Shown here piece after piece: positions 26,226 through 34,869 of a stretch of 64,000 nt of DNA. The translations under genes were made by a program, and so were the position numbers. Source of the DNA: Pseudomonadota bacterium (GTDB lineage Bacteria; Pseudomonadota; Gammaproteobacteria; Pseudomonadales; Pseudohongiellaceae); the NCBI GenBank assembly GCA_027592275.1, contig JAQCKF010000018.1, positions 1-64,000 on the forward strand, written 5' to 3'. Numbering within the stretch: the stretch's first letter is position 1; every line of letters begins with the position of its first letter. Under the pieces are notes generated by a model, which saw only the letters and a program-made list of their open reading frames with translations, had not been told where the DNA came from and made no database searches.

Positions 26226-27161
26226 ATGAAATCTTTTAAGCTGACAAGCAAGCTGATACTCACCCTTTTAACTGCCACCTCTTTCGCTTTCGCCGCTATC
26301 TCGCCGGCAATCGCTCAGGATACAGATGAGCCAGGACGCTACCGTCCGCAGGGTCGAGAGATCGCCCGAGCGATCGGCAACGAGTTTGACACGGCTTTGT
26401 ATGAGGTCAGGACTTACGAACCCACCGTCAACGTTGATGAATTCGCCTCAGCAACTATCTTTTACCCATTAACACTCAGCTTTGCAGCGCCTTCTAGCGC
26501 CGTTGTGCTAGTTCCGGGCTATACAGCTACTAAAGATATCTATGACTGGTGGGGCCCCGCCCTCGCCTCGCTAGGCATTGTAGTGATGATTATCGATACC
26601 AACGATCCCCGCGATACATTCCAGCCAAGAAAGGAAGCGCATATCGCCGCCGTCGCATTCTTAAAGGGTGAGATCAACAACAGCGAAAGCCCAATAAGCG
26701 GCAAAGTCGACGCGACTAAGCTCGCAATCATGGGGCACTCCCTAGGTGGCGGCGCAGCATTAGCCGCCGCGCTGGAACTAGGCAGCGAGATAAAAGCGGT
26801 AATACCTCTAATGCCATACTGCTGTGAACTTGGCGCGTCATTCGACGGTGACTACAGCGGATTAACCGTTCCAACTCTAATCTTCACCAGCAGTGAAGAC
26901 ACCGTAGCACCTCCAGCTGGTCATGCCCGTGCTCTGTATGATTCAATCGCAGACAGCACCAACAAAGCCTACGTAGAATTCGCCGAAGGAACTCACAATC
27001 TGCCGACGAATGGTGGCACTGAATTAGCGAATCAGGCGCGCTTTACCTTTGCTTGGTTGAAATTGCAGATGGACGGTAATACAGCTTATGCAGCAAGTTT
27101 TAGCGGCGATTTAAGCGAAGAGCTAGACGCAAAGTTAGCGGCCCTTGAGACCAATCAGTAA
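26226..27161 (+). CDS. Secreted PETase/cutinase-like polyester hydrolase
   Basis: From ATG 26226 (AAGGAA upstream) it has 311 residues with a signal peptide ending AIAQ. The pattern closely follows the bacterial cutinase/PET hydrolase family: ATIFYPLT, LVPGYTATKDIYDWWGPALA, VVMIIDTND, GKVDATKLAIMGHSLGGG and LTVPTLIFTSSEDTVAP. The catalytic triad by position is Ser172 (GHSLGG), Asp225 and His257 (GTHNLP). The substrate-clamp Tyr in VPGYTA is kept. Where Ideonella PETase has Trp in A-P-W, this has Tyr (MPYCC). The two Cys of the C-terminal disulfide are absent. Activity on polyesters is inference. Confidence 0.85.
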   Translation: MKSFKLTSKLILTLLTATSFAFAAISPAIAQDTDEPGRYRPQGREIARAIGNEFDTALYEVRTYEPTVNVDEFASATIFYPLTLSFAAPSSAVVLVPGYTATKDIYDWWGPALASLGIVVMIIDTNDPRDTFQPRKEAHIAAVAFLKGEINNSESPISGKVDATKLAIMGHSLGGGAALAAALELGSEIKAVIPLMPYCCELGASFDGDYSGLTVPTLIFTSSEDTVAPPAGHARALYDSIADSTNKAYVEFAEGTHNLPTNGGTELANQARFTFAWLKLQMDGNTAYAASFSGDLSEELDAKLAALETNQ

Positions 27162-27187
27162 CGCGACAACTCTCTACCAGCAACTGC

Positions 27188-27222
27188 AAAGGGGCAGCAC
27201 TAAATTCAGTTCTGCCCTTTTT
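27188..27222 (+). terminator. Rho-independent terminator of the polyester hydrolase gene
   Basis: Stem GGGCAG/CTGCCC (27192-27197 with 27212-27217), extendable by A-T pairs, is followed by TTTTTATT. Confidence 0.85.
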
Positions 27223-27331
27223 ATTGTTTGAATAAAAGTAAGTCATCTATCCAACCATAATTCGCGTATTACTTATCCTAGGAGACTATTGGTAAGGCGC
27301 ATTTCGCCCAAGCTGCTGAAAGGAGCGAAAC

Positions 27332-27832
27332 ATCGAATCATTCATACTAGATTGGCTAGATAGCAATCGCGACTACGCTATCGCTCTCGTGCCCCTGCTC
27401 GCGTTTGCGGAATCGTGCGTTGGCATAGGCCTAGTCGTATCCGGTGTTCTACTATTATTGGTGAGTGCCACTCTCTATAATAATGGCATTGCTGGACTCG
27501 AGATGTTGTTACCACTCGCTTTTTTTGGGGCGCTGTTAGGCGATCATTCAGGTTACTATTTTGGGCGTACATTAGGCACGAAGTTTCATGAGATCAGCGT
27601 AATCAAAAAATACCAGGCCAATGTGGCGAAGGCGGAAGGCCTCATCCGTCATTACGGCAGCGCCGCCATCTTCATCGGGCGTTTCATTCCTGCAATCCGT
27701 AGCATTATTCCAGCACTGGTAGGCGTCAGCGGATTACAGCGACTACGCTATAGTGTCATCGATGCCCTCGCCTGCCTCTGCTGGGTATTAGCGTTGGCTG
27801 CAATACTGATAGGCATCGTCGAGTTTCTATAA
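27332..27832 (+). CDS. DedA-family membrane protein with a probable ATC start
   Basis: The sequence is a DedA (SNARE-associated) protein: LLAFAESCVGIGLVVSGVLL, GALLGDHSGYYFGRTLG, and GRFIPAIRSIIPALVGVSGL. All are family signatures of undecaprenyl-phosphate or phospholipid flippase-like proteins. The first ATG-like codon in frame is GTG at 27389, which would cut into the first helix. Upstream, in frame, is AAAGGAG (27319-27325), six bases, then ATC GAA TCA TTC giving ESFILDWLDSNRDYAIALVP, exactly the usual DedA N-terminus. The start therefore appears to be ATC, an ATG changed by mutation or error. From there it is 166 residues. Confidence 0.7.
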   Translation: MESFILDWLDSNRDYAIALVPLLAFAESCVGIGLVVSGVLLLLVSATLYNNGIAGLEMLLPLAFFGALLGDHSGYYFGRTLGTKFHEISVIKKYQANVAKAEGLIRHYGSAAIFIGRFIPAIRSIIPALVGVSGLQRLRYSVIDALACLCWVLALAAILIGIVEFL

Positions 27833-27855
27833 GTGAATTGCAAAAAGCAGAACCA

Positions 27856-28263
27856 CTAACTAATACCAGTCTCGTATTGCTTCATTCCTTCAGGAATTTC
27901 AACCTCCGCCTTCTTATCACTCACATAGACATGACATGCAGGATGGGATTCAAAGGGTGGCTGCAACTGCCCTGCCATTACGCCGAGCAAATGTGGAAAT
28001 CCTTCGGAGCGATCAAACATAACCGTTTCGCACTGAACACAATATTGCCTGCAGGTTTCATTACCTGATGTTGCAAGATAGATTCTTTCCGCTAGCTCGC
28101 CCTCGACTAAAGTCTCATCTATTTTGAAGAAGGCAATATTCGCGAAATCGGCCTGCAATGCATCTTGGCAATCCCTACAGTGACAGATTAGTTCCAGTAC
28201 AGGCTCCGACTTTGCTTCAAACTTGAGTTGACCACACTGACAACTCCCTGCAACTTTAATCAT
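27856..28263 (-). CDS. GFA/CENP-V-family zinc protein
   Basis: About 135 residues; the second Met (28263) is the better start. Signatures of the glutathione-dependent formaldehyde-activating (GFA) family are present: GSCQCGQLKFEA with two Cys, ICHCRDCQ with three Cys, and CVQCETVMF with two more, ligands for two zinc ions. Most members have no proven activity; formaldehyde-glutathione adduct formation is known for only one. It is convergent with the DedA gene, 23 bp away. Confidence 0.85.
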   Translation of the reverse strand: MIKVAGSCQCGQLKFEAKSEPVLELICHCRDCQDALQADFANIAFFKIDETLVEGELAERIYLATSGNETCRQYCVQCETVMFDRSEGFPHLLGVMAGQLQPPFESHPACHVYVSDKKAEVEIPEGMKQYETGIS

Positions 28264-28308
28264 AACTTTCTCCAACGATTGATTTTGGAATCAAATAGAT
28301 TCCGGCAC

Positions 28309-28341
28309 AAAAAAGCCGGAATGAGTTTATCAATCCGGCTT
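28309..28341 (-). terminator. Rho-independent terminator of the 685-aa quinoprotein gene
   Basis: On the minus strand a perfect 8-bp stem AAGCCGGA/TCCGGCTT (28334-28341 with 28313-28320) is followed by TTTTTT. It lies 55 bases after the stop. Confidence 0.88.
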
Positions 28342-28395
28342 CTGTGTTTCTTTATCTTTTTACTTCTTTTCTCTAAGCGATTTATTATTGAGCGC

Positions 28396-30453
28396 TTAGT
28401 GAGCGCCGCCAGCTTCGTCCGCTGCGCCTGGCAGAGTCATTGCCGTCAGTGAAGAACTAGTTTGCAACAAGATGTACTGATGGCCATCGTGTACCCAAGA
28501 ACTCATGCCATAGCTGCTTCCCCCTGGTGCTACCATCTGAGCCATGATATCACCACTATCCTTGTCGATCGCGTAGAGCATTGGCGTGCCATCGCCGGCC
28601 TGGTCTGAATAAACCAACATGTTCTTGGTTACGACCATTGGCACCAACGCGCCTGTTCCCGTATTACCTACATCTACGCCCGCAAGCGCAGGATGGTTGG
28701 CGATACGATCAGGTGTTTCACCGGTAGGAATCATCCACGCGTGATCGCCGGTGTTCATATCGATAGCTGTAATTCGGCTATACGGTGGCTTCACGATAGG
28801 GATACCTGAACTTAGGCGTGGAGGTCTTGCTGTCGCGCCGCGCACACCGTTTGCGTAACGAGCAGTGTTGATACCCGTGGAGTTCGGGAACAGCAGATCG
28901 GACTCTTCGCCCGGTATCAGCCGTAGAGCAAAACAAGCCTTGTGCGAAGAAATATACATCTTACCTGTCTCGGGATCTGCTACAGCCGGTGCGGTGATAT
29001 TTGCACCGCCGGCGCCGCCAGGACAGTTCATCGCGGCATATTTGCCCATTGGGTTGTCAGCATGAATGGGGGGATTGAACAAAGGCCCCATTACATATTC
29101 TTCCATTACCTCCAAGGCCTCAGCTCGCAGTGCTGGAGTGAAGTCGATCAGATCGTCCTCGGTAATTCCCTGCATATCGTAGGCTGCTGGACGTGTTACA
29201 TGAGGCTGAGTAGGCGAAAGCATTTCGCCTGGCACGATCGAAGCAGGCACGGGACGATCTACGATAGGCCAGATTGGCTCACCGGTTATTCGATTGAAGG
29301 CATAGACCCATGACTGCTTCGTTGCCTGCATAACTGCCGGCACTAGTCCCTGACCTGGCACATTTAGATCAAGAAGAACCGGTGCAGTTGGATTGTCGAA
29401 GTTCCAAATTTCATGCTTTACCATCTGGAAATGCCAAGCACGTTCGCCAGTTCGCGTATCCAACGCTATGAGAGAAGCACCGTAAAGATTGTCACCCGGA
29501 CGAAAACCGCCGTAGTAATCAATAGTCGCGCTGTTGGTTGGGATGTAGACCAGATTGTTAATTGGGTCAGCAGAAAGCGGAGCCCAAGAAGAGACATCAC
29601 CTGTCCACTCCCATGCATCGTTTTCCCAAGTTTCGTGGCCGTACTCGCCCGGCTTGGGAATGACGTTGAATTTCCATTTAAAGTCACCTGTGCGTGCATC
29701 GTAGGCGAGGATATCGCCCGGTACATTTTCGATACGCGCCTGGTGATAGCCCTGCTCTGCAGAGTTACCAACAATGATAGTCCCATTAACCACGATCGGT
29801 GGTGAAGAGGACGTAATATAGCCTGTCTCTAGGGGAATACCTTCATAGGGGTCATAGGGATGACCTAAGTCAGCCAACAGATCGACGATTCCAGTCTGCG
29901 GGAACCCATCGATGGGTACTGGATTTCCGAAACCCTCAAGTGGAATACCTGTATCAGCATCCAGCGCCGTCAAGAAAAAACCTGGAGAGACAATATAGAC
30001 AATGTCTTTGCCATCTATATTCGCGTAGCCCACACCCTTGCCATAGTCGCCACGCATTGAGTAAGCCGCGCGCGGTGTGTCCGGCTCGCGATATGACCAA
30101 AGGGTTTCACCACTCTTAGCATCGATAGCCACAACGTAGCGTTTGTTGCCTGCTACGGTTATCAGCTTACCGTTGATCAGCGACGGGGTTGAGCGCCCGC
30201 TGATAGCACCGAAGCTAGCACCATCCCATTCCCAAGCCACTTCTAGGTCTGTGAAATTCTCGGCAGTGATCTCAGCGGCAGGCGTATAGCGCGTATGCCC
30301 AAAGTCGCCACCCAGTGTGTACCACTCACTCGGGTCCTCATTGAACAAAGGAATATCCTGAGCGCTTAGAAAACTTGAAGAACACAGCAATAGACCCGCG
30401 GCTGCACAAGTGCGCCAGGTAAGATTGGATCTCTTCAAAGTTGGAGCTTGCAT
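28396..30453 (-). CDS. PQQ-binding propeller protein with altered active site
   Basis: 685 residues with a signal peptide (about 1-32, ending LSAQ). The propeller resembles glucose dehydrogenase-like quinoproteins: WYTLGGDFGHTRYTPAAEIT at the start, PSLINGKLITVAGNKRYVVA, and RPGDNLYGASLIALDTRTGE. At the catalytic motif the sequence is HEIWNFDNPTAP, so the usual Asp after Trp is Asn351, with Asp353 kept. The motif is W-D-M-D in E. coli Gcd. There is no membrane domain. The gene stands alone and ends with a strong terminator. If PQQ is bound, a different base must serve, or the protein is non-oxidising. Confidence 0.78.
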   Translation of the reverse strand: MQAPTLKRSNLTWRTCAAAGLLLCSSSFLSAQDIPLFNEDPSEWYTLGGDFGHTRYTPAAEITAENFTDLEVAWEWDGASFGAISGRSTPSLINGKLITVAGNKRYVVAIDAKSGETLWSYREPDTPRAAYSMRGDYGKGVGYANIDGKDIVYIVSPGFFLTALDADTGIPLEGFGNPVPIDGFPQTGIVDLLADLGHPYDPYEGIPLETGYITSSSPPIVVNGTIIVGNSAEQGYHQARIENVPGDILAYDARTGDFKWKFNVIPKPGEYGHETWENDAWEWTGDVSSWAPLSADPINNLVYIPTNSATIDYYGGFRPGDNLYGASLIALDTRTGERAWHFQMVKHEIWNFDNPTAPVLLDLNVPGQGLVPAVMQATKQSWVYAFNRITGEPIWPIVDRPVPASIVPGEMLSPTQPHVTRPAAYDMQGITEDDLIDFTPALRAEALEVMEEYVMGPLFNPPIHADNPMGKYAAMNCPGGAGGANITAPAVADPETGKMYISSHKACFALRLIPGEESDLLFPNSTGINTARYANGVRGATARPPRLSSGIPIVKPPYSRITAIDMNTGDHAWMIPTGETPDRIANHPALAGVDVGNTGTGALVPMVVTKNMLVYSDQAGDGTPMLYAIDKDSGDIMAQMVAPGGSSYGMSSWVHDGHQYILLQTSSSLTAMTLPGAADEAGGAH

Positions 30454-30657
30454 AGTTATCTCTCTATTTATGTAGCCCTTAGCACCAAACCATTCGACCC
30501 GCTTTTAACAGCGGCTAGGCCAGCACCAAGATCGATAAAATTGAATTTAACCGGCTAAATCTATCAAGAAATCAGCTCCCGAACCACGATTTTTTAGCAG
30601 TTCACGCCGAATCTAAAGGGCTTTGCGATCAATCGTAGAAGAATTGTTTGCGAGCGC

Positions 30658-30685
30658 TTGACATTTTCTAAAATTGTATCAAAAT
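30658..30685 (+). promoter_or_regulatory. Sigma-70 promoter of the GntR-ABC operon
   Basis: TTGACA (30658-30663), 16 bp and CAAAAT (30680-30685), 37 bp before the gene start. The region TGTATCAAAATACCAGTACA overlaps the -10 and is a weak inverted repeat, a candidate operator for the regulator it precedes. Confidence 0.6.
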
Positions 30686-30721
30686 ACCAGTACAGTTTAA
30701 GAGGGAGTGCATCGCTGAATC

Positions 30722-31144
30722 ATGAATATAACGATCAATACCAAAGATGGCGTCCCGATCTATAGGCAGATAGCGAATCAGATTCGCTACATGGTGGCAT
30801 CAAACCTACTGCAGGCTGGCGAGGAGATTTCGCCGGTACGGACACTCGCGCTGGCATTGAATGTGACGCCAAACACCGTCGTTAAGGCCTATGACGAGTT
30901 ACAAGCAGCCGGCGTGATATTCAAACGCCGCGGCGCAGGCACTTATATTTCCGATGAGCAATCTCCTCTTGCTGACCGCGAGCGCAAGCGCATCATTGAA
31001 GCCAGAATCGATGCTCTTCTAGCAGAGGCTCACCAACTCGATTTCAACGCGCATGACCTGCTTGAATTAGTAAGAGACCGACAAACGCAACTAGGCGAGA
31101 AAAAACAGGCAAAGAACGCCGGATCGGAGAAAAATGATGAGTGA
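30722..31144 (+). CDS. GntR-family regulator, YtrA subfamily
   Basis: 140 residues. The N-terminal GntR winged helix reads GVPIYRQIANQIRYMVASNL, then PVRTLALALNVTPNTVVKAY and FKRRGAGTYIS. There is no large effector domain, only a short helical C-terminus, as in the YtrA subfamily that controls ABC transporter operons. It is followed by an ABC ATPase overlapping it by 11 bp and a permease, matching the ytr operon layout. Autorepression of the operon, relieved by envelope or peptide antibiotic stress, is inferred from that subfamily. Confidence 0.88.
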   Translation: MNITINTKDGVPIYRQIANQIRYMVASNLLQAGEEISPVRTLALALNVTPNTVVKAYDELQAAGVIFKRRGAGTYISDEQSPLADRERKRIIEARIDALLAEAHQLDFNAHDLLELVRDRQTQLGEKKQAKNAGSEKNDE

Positions 31145-32060
31145 ACTAGTAGTCGAAGTGAATAATTTATCGCGCAGCTTTGGCAAGACTAATGCCCTGG
31201 ACTGCGTCGACTTTAAGGCGAGCAGAGGCAAGATCTATGGACTAGTTGGTGCTAACGGTGCTGGCAAGACCACTCTCATCAAACACTTGTTAGGACTGTT
31301 ACGTGCGAAATCGGGGTCTGTGAGAATATTTGGCGAAGATCCGGTACGCAATTCCCAGGGAGTACTAAAGCGAATCGGCTATTTGTCTGAAGACCGCGAT
31401 ATTCCTGATTGGATGTCTATCGATGAGTTAATGCGCTACACCAGCGCTTACCACTCTGGCTGGGATCAGAGCTATGCCGCTGAACTGCTAAATACCTTTT
31501 CATTAGATTCAGCCAAAAAAATTAAGACACTTTCCCGAGGGATGCGAGCACAAGTTGCGCTTATAAGCGCAGTTGCACACCGCCCCGACTTACTGATCCT
31601 CGATGAACCTTCCAGTGGACTGGATGCTGTAGTTAGAAAAGATATTCTCAATGCAGTAGTACGCACCATTTCCGAAGAAGGTCGCACTGTGATCTTTTCC
31701 TCCCATCTATTGGAGGAAGTGGAAAGGCTTTCTGACCATGTAACAATGATTCATCAGGGAAAAATAACCCTAGATAGTTCTTTAGAACTTATTAATAACA
31801 ATCACCATTGCTCCTCAATTCGTTTTGCAGACCCGCAAAATCCCCTGCCGTTACTAGAAGGTGTGGTGGCAATCTCGGGTGAGGGTAGATCCTGGAGCGC
31901 TGTCCATGAAGGCTCTATTAGTGCTTTTCAAGATGCAGTTAAAAAAATAGGCGGTGAAGTTCTCGAATCACGTCACGCAACTTTGGAGGAAGTCTTTGTC
32001 TCACGGGTGGGCCGCCCAGATATTCGTGAGTTGAGCCAGCTTAAGGAAAACACAAAATGA
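31134..32060 (+). CDS. ABC transporter ATP-binding protein
   Basis: 308 residues. Walker A is GANGAGKTT at 39-47, the signature is LSRGMRAQVALISA, Walker B is DLLILDEPSSGLD, and the switch His is in SSHLLEEVE. The C-terminal region (about 220-300) resembles those of drug- or peptide-export ATPases of the CcmA/YtrB type. It overlaps the regulator by 11 bp upstream and the permease by four bases (ATGA-like overlap) downstream, so the three are translated together. Confidence 0.93.
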   Translation: MMSELVVEVNNLSRSFGKTNALDCVDFKASRGKIYGLVGANGAGKTTLIKHLLGLLRAKSGSVRIFGEDPVRNSQGVLKRIGYLSEDRDIPDWMSIDELMRYTSAYHSGWDQSYAAELLNTFSLDSAKKIKTLSRGMRAQVALISAVAHRPDLLILDEPSSGLDAVVRKDILNAVVRTISEEGRTVIFSSHLLEEVERLSDHVTMIHQGKITLDSSLELINNNHHCSSIRFADPQNPLPLLEGVVAISGEGRSWSAVHEGSISAFQDAVKKIGGEVLESRHATLEEVFVSRVGRPDIRELSQLKENTK

Positions 32061-33772
32061 GAAGCCCTAGCCAAGCACTCGCATGGAGCGCATTTAGTCT
32101 GAGCTGGCCTGCACTGTTAACTCAGATTGCTGGCGTGGTTAGCATTATTTTCTTAATTGACCTTGCAATGGATTCAGGCGAAGACACGCTTGGTCTATTT
32201 AGAGCCGCTGATTTTGTTCTTCTAGTCGGTTTAGTGTTTATTTACTCAGTAACTCTACACAAGAGCCACAACGTCGCTCGCACTCAATCCTCACTCGGCT
32301 TTCCTTATCGAACTGAGTTCTCGCTACCTGTTTCGACGCACACACTTTTGCTAGCGCCTCTATTGTTCTTCTGCGTGCTGACACAGCTAGCAATATTCGT
32401 CCCCGGTATTATCGTCAACCTTCTCTATTTCAATACAGATATTTCCATCATTCCCATCAGCTTCATAGTCTTTCAATTCACTATTCTGACTCTGATGTCG
32501 ACCTGGTGGACGGAAAATGGAGTCGCTTGCATAATAGGTTGGCTACTCGTGTTTACTCTGTACCTAAACGGGCTACTCATGCCAGAGTTTAGTAGAGTCG
32601 AAGATAGCTGGGCCTTCATCGTCGCAAATCCTTCTGAGTATTTCGTCGCTCTGATTTTTACCGCCGCTCTTTTGCTAATAACTTATTTTGGCGTCAAGCA
32701 GCAGCGCAGCGGTGAGACTTTCATTGAATTTGGTAATAGCGTGTTCAACACCGCAGAGCAAGGCGCCATAAGAGAGCGCTTGCCTCTACCCATAGCTAAC
32801 TGCCCAACACATTCCTCCCTAGCGGCAGAGTTTTGGAAGGAACGTCAACTTCACGGTGGATATAGCGCGCTGTTCGGCGGACTGACAGGTACTGCCATTA
32901 CGATAGCAGTCTTGGCCATTATTGAATTCACCCAGCCCGAGGGAGCCAACCCTGAACTTGAGAACGCTTGGGGTCTAGCTGTCATTCTTTACGGAGCTAC
33001 GTGTATTGGCCTAACGATTTACATGTATGGAGTGCGCTACAAAAACGGCACATCCAATGTGAGCCTACACGATCGGACCACCCCACTTAGCACCGCCAGG
33101 CTGACGCTCATACGTACAGGAGTCTCTCTTTGCAGCGCGCTTCTCGCTGGCGTGGTTATGCTTATCGCCATTCGAATACTCGGTCCCTTTCTTATCAGTG
33201 ACTTCCAAAGCATGCAAAACAACTTCTTGGAGACAGTCAATATTTTTGCCGGCCTTGGCATCCTCGCCACACTGTTCAGGATTTGCATGTTACTTGTCAC
33301 CTTTCTTACAGCTTTGCTTCTGCTTGCCACATTCCTCACCTGGATCATGTTAAAGAATAGACCCTCAGCGATTCTCTCGGTGATAATTCCAGCCTATATA
33401 TTCCTATGGTCTATCTTACTTATGGTGATCTACGGTGACGGAGATGCAGCTGCGCATAGCCATGCTATCAGCCGGGTATTAGCCAATCATCTTTGGATAC
33501 TTGTCTTGTTAATTCCAGTCTCTCTAGTAATCATGATGAAGCACCTACTGCGCGACTGCGTACTTACGCAAACACAGATGGTCTACTTATCGGGAATAGG
33601 AGCCGTGTTCGTTGGATTGAACCTCGTGTGGCTGTTTGCTGCGAACAATTATGACTTGCTGGCTCGCGACATCTGGATAGTACAACTGAGCTACTTGGTC
33701 ATGCAGGGGCTACTACCGCTTCTCGCTGCAGTGCTCGCTCTGTGGACTAGCAATAGGATTCGACACGGCTAG
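32057..33772 (+). CDS. ABC transporter permease-like membrane protein
   Basis: 571 residues with about twelve hydrophobic segments in two groups, separated by a polar loop near residues 215-260. This is the expected partner of the ATPase just upstream, with which it overlaps by four bases. No family motif is recognised by eye; ABC-2-like permeases have none. Together with the GntR regulator it forms a three-gene YtrA-type unit. Substrate is unknown; export or sensing of membrane-active agents is inference. Confidence 0.75.
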   Translation: MRSPSQALAWSAFSLSWPALLTQIAGVVSIIFLIDLAMDSGEDTLGLFRAADFVLLVGLVFIYSVTLHKSHNVARTQSSLGFPYRTEFSLPVSTHTLLLAPLLFFCVLTQLAIFVPGIIVNLLYFNTDISIIPISFIVFQFTILTLMSTWWTENGVACIIGWLLVFTLYLNGLLMPEFSRVEDSWAFIVANPSEYFVALIFTAALLLITYFGVKQQRSGETFIEFGNSVFNTAEQGAIRERLPLPIANCPTHSSLAAEFWKERQLHGGYSALFGGLTGTAITIAVLAIIEFTQPEGANPELENAWGLAVILYGATCIGLTIYMYGVRYKNGTSNVSLHDRTTPLSTARLTLIRTGVSLCSALLAGVVMLIAIRILGPFLISDFQSMQNNFLETVNIFAGLGILATLFRICMLLVTFLTALLLLATFLTWIMLKNRPSAILSVIIPAYIFLWSILLMVIYGDGDAAAHSHAISRVLANHLWILVLLIPVSLVIMMKHLLRDCVLTQTQMVYLSGIGAVFVGLNLVWLFAANNYDLLARDIWIVQLSYLVMQGLLPLLAAVLALWTSNRIRHG

Positions 33773-33930
33773 TCGCTTAACTTCGACCAGTAGTATTTTT
33801 CACCGCAACTCTGACAGCCCGATTAGTCTCAGAAAAATAGAACGGCCTGCCAAATTTCTTTACCGATCGCGTATCAGCATCCGTAAAGGGGTGAGGAAGG
33901 TATCCAGTTAAACGCTTCTGGACAACGAAG

Positions 33931-34860
33931 CTAGTAGGCTAGCCACTCAATAAAATCGACCGTCGATTTGATTAATTTCGCCCTAGGCGTCTCTAAGAGT
34001 GCGGCGTGATCGCCACCGGGCAATATCACCCATTGTTTATTGGGATTCGATATCTTCGCAAAAAAGCGCGCGTGAGCATCGGTATCTGCCAAAGGATCAA
34101 ACTCTGCCTGAAGCAATAGTGTTGGCAGCGCAAGCGCTTCGCCATCGAGCGCATTCCACTGATGCTGCTGATTCCAATCCGCTCTAATAGGATCCGCCTT
34201 AAGGGCAGCAGCTACATAGGTGTCTATTGCATGCTGGGAAATTGAACCGGGCACTATGAAGTCAGATGCCGCTGCCGCCCTAGTAGTCGGCCGAGCTGAG
34301 GGTTCGCTCTGGCTATTGCTCTGAGGAATTTGGGCATCGGGATCAGTTGGATAACCAAATAAAGTGACACTCGCAATGGCCTGGGGATATCTTTGAGCGG
34401 TGAGCTGCGCGACCATAGAGCCGTAGGACCAGCCCCAGACGTGAGTAGTTTCACCGTTTCTTGCGCGCAACCAATCCAGCACTATCGCTAGATCCTGCGC
34501 GGCTCGGTCTGGCGTATTCCAACCGCTGCTATCTCTGGGAGTCTCACCATAGCCCCTAGCATCGAGTGCCCAAACGCTGTAGCCCATGTCATTAAAGCCA
34601 TCCATAAGAGAAAGGTCTTCTCCTAATACCTGTAGATCGAAGTCTGGAATAGAGCTCCAAGTTCGACCGTGATGTAAAAGAATGTGCCCCTTCGGCTGTG
34701 CAACCGATTTCTCCCATAGCGCCATCGGGTGACCATCTGCCTCGACTGTGTGTTGAATCGCGGCAGTTTGCGCTCCAGTCGCTGACATCAACAGCGACAA
34801 AGCAAGGATGATCGCGATTTTAGAAAGCAGACTCTTAACAGGGCTGACAATTAATTCCAT
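33931..34860 (-). CDS. Exported alpha/beta hydrolase with Ser nucleophile
   Basis: 309 residues with a signal peptide (about 1-31). The hydrolase fold has HILLHHGRTWSSIPDFD (oxyanion region), LDARGYGETPRDSSGW, and the nucleophile elbow GWSYGS with Ser145. The base is His285 in PGGDHAALLE, and the acid is likely Asp in EFDPLADTDAH. It resembles the secreted S33/lysophospholipase-like esterases. It lies nine bases downstream of a PQQ dehydrogenase, so it is in that operon; it may release alcohol substrates from esters. That link is inference. Confidence 0.8.
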   Translation of the reverse strand: MELIVSPVKSLLSKIAIILALSLLMSATGAQTAAIQHTVEADGHPMALWEKSVAQPKGHILLHHGRTWSSIPDFDLQVLGEDLSLMDGFNDMGYSVWALDARGYGETPRDSSGWNTPDRAAQDLAIVLDWLRARNGETTHVWGWSYGSMVAQLTAQRYPQAIASVTLFGYPTDPDAQIPQSNSQSEPSARPTTRAAAASDFIVPGSISQHAIDTYVAAALKADPIRADWNQQHQWNALDGEALALPTLLLQAEFDPLADTDAHARFFAKISNPNKQWVILPGGDHAALLETPRAKLIKSTVDFIEWLAY

Positions 34861-34869
34861 ACGAGATTC

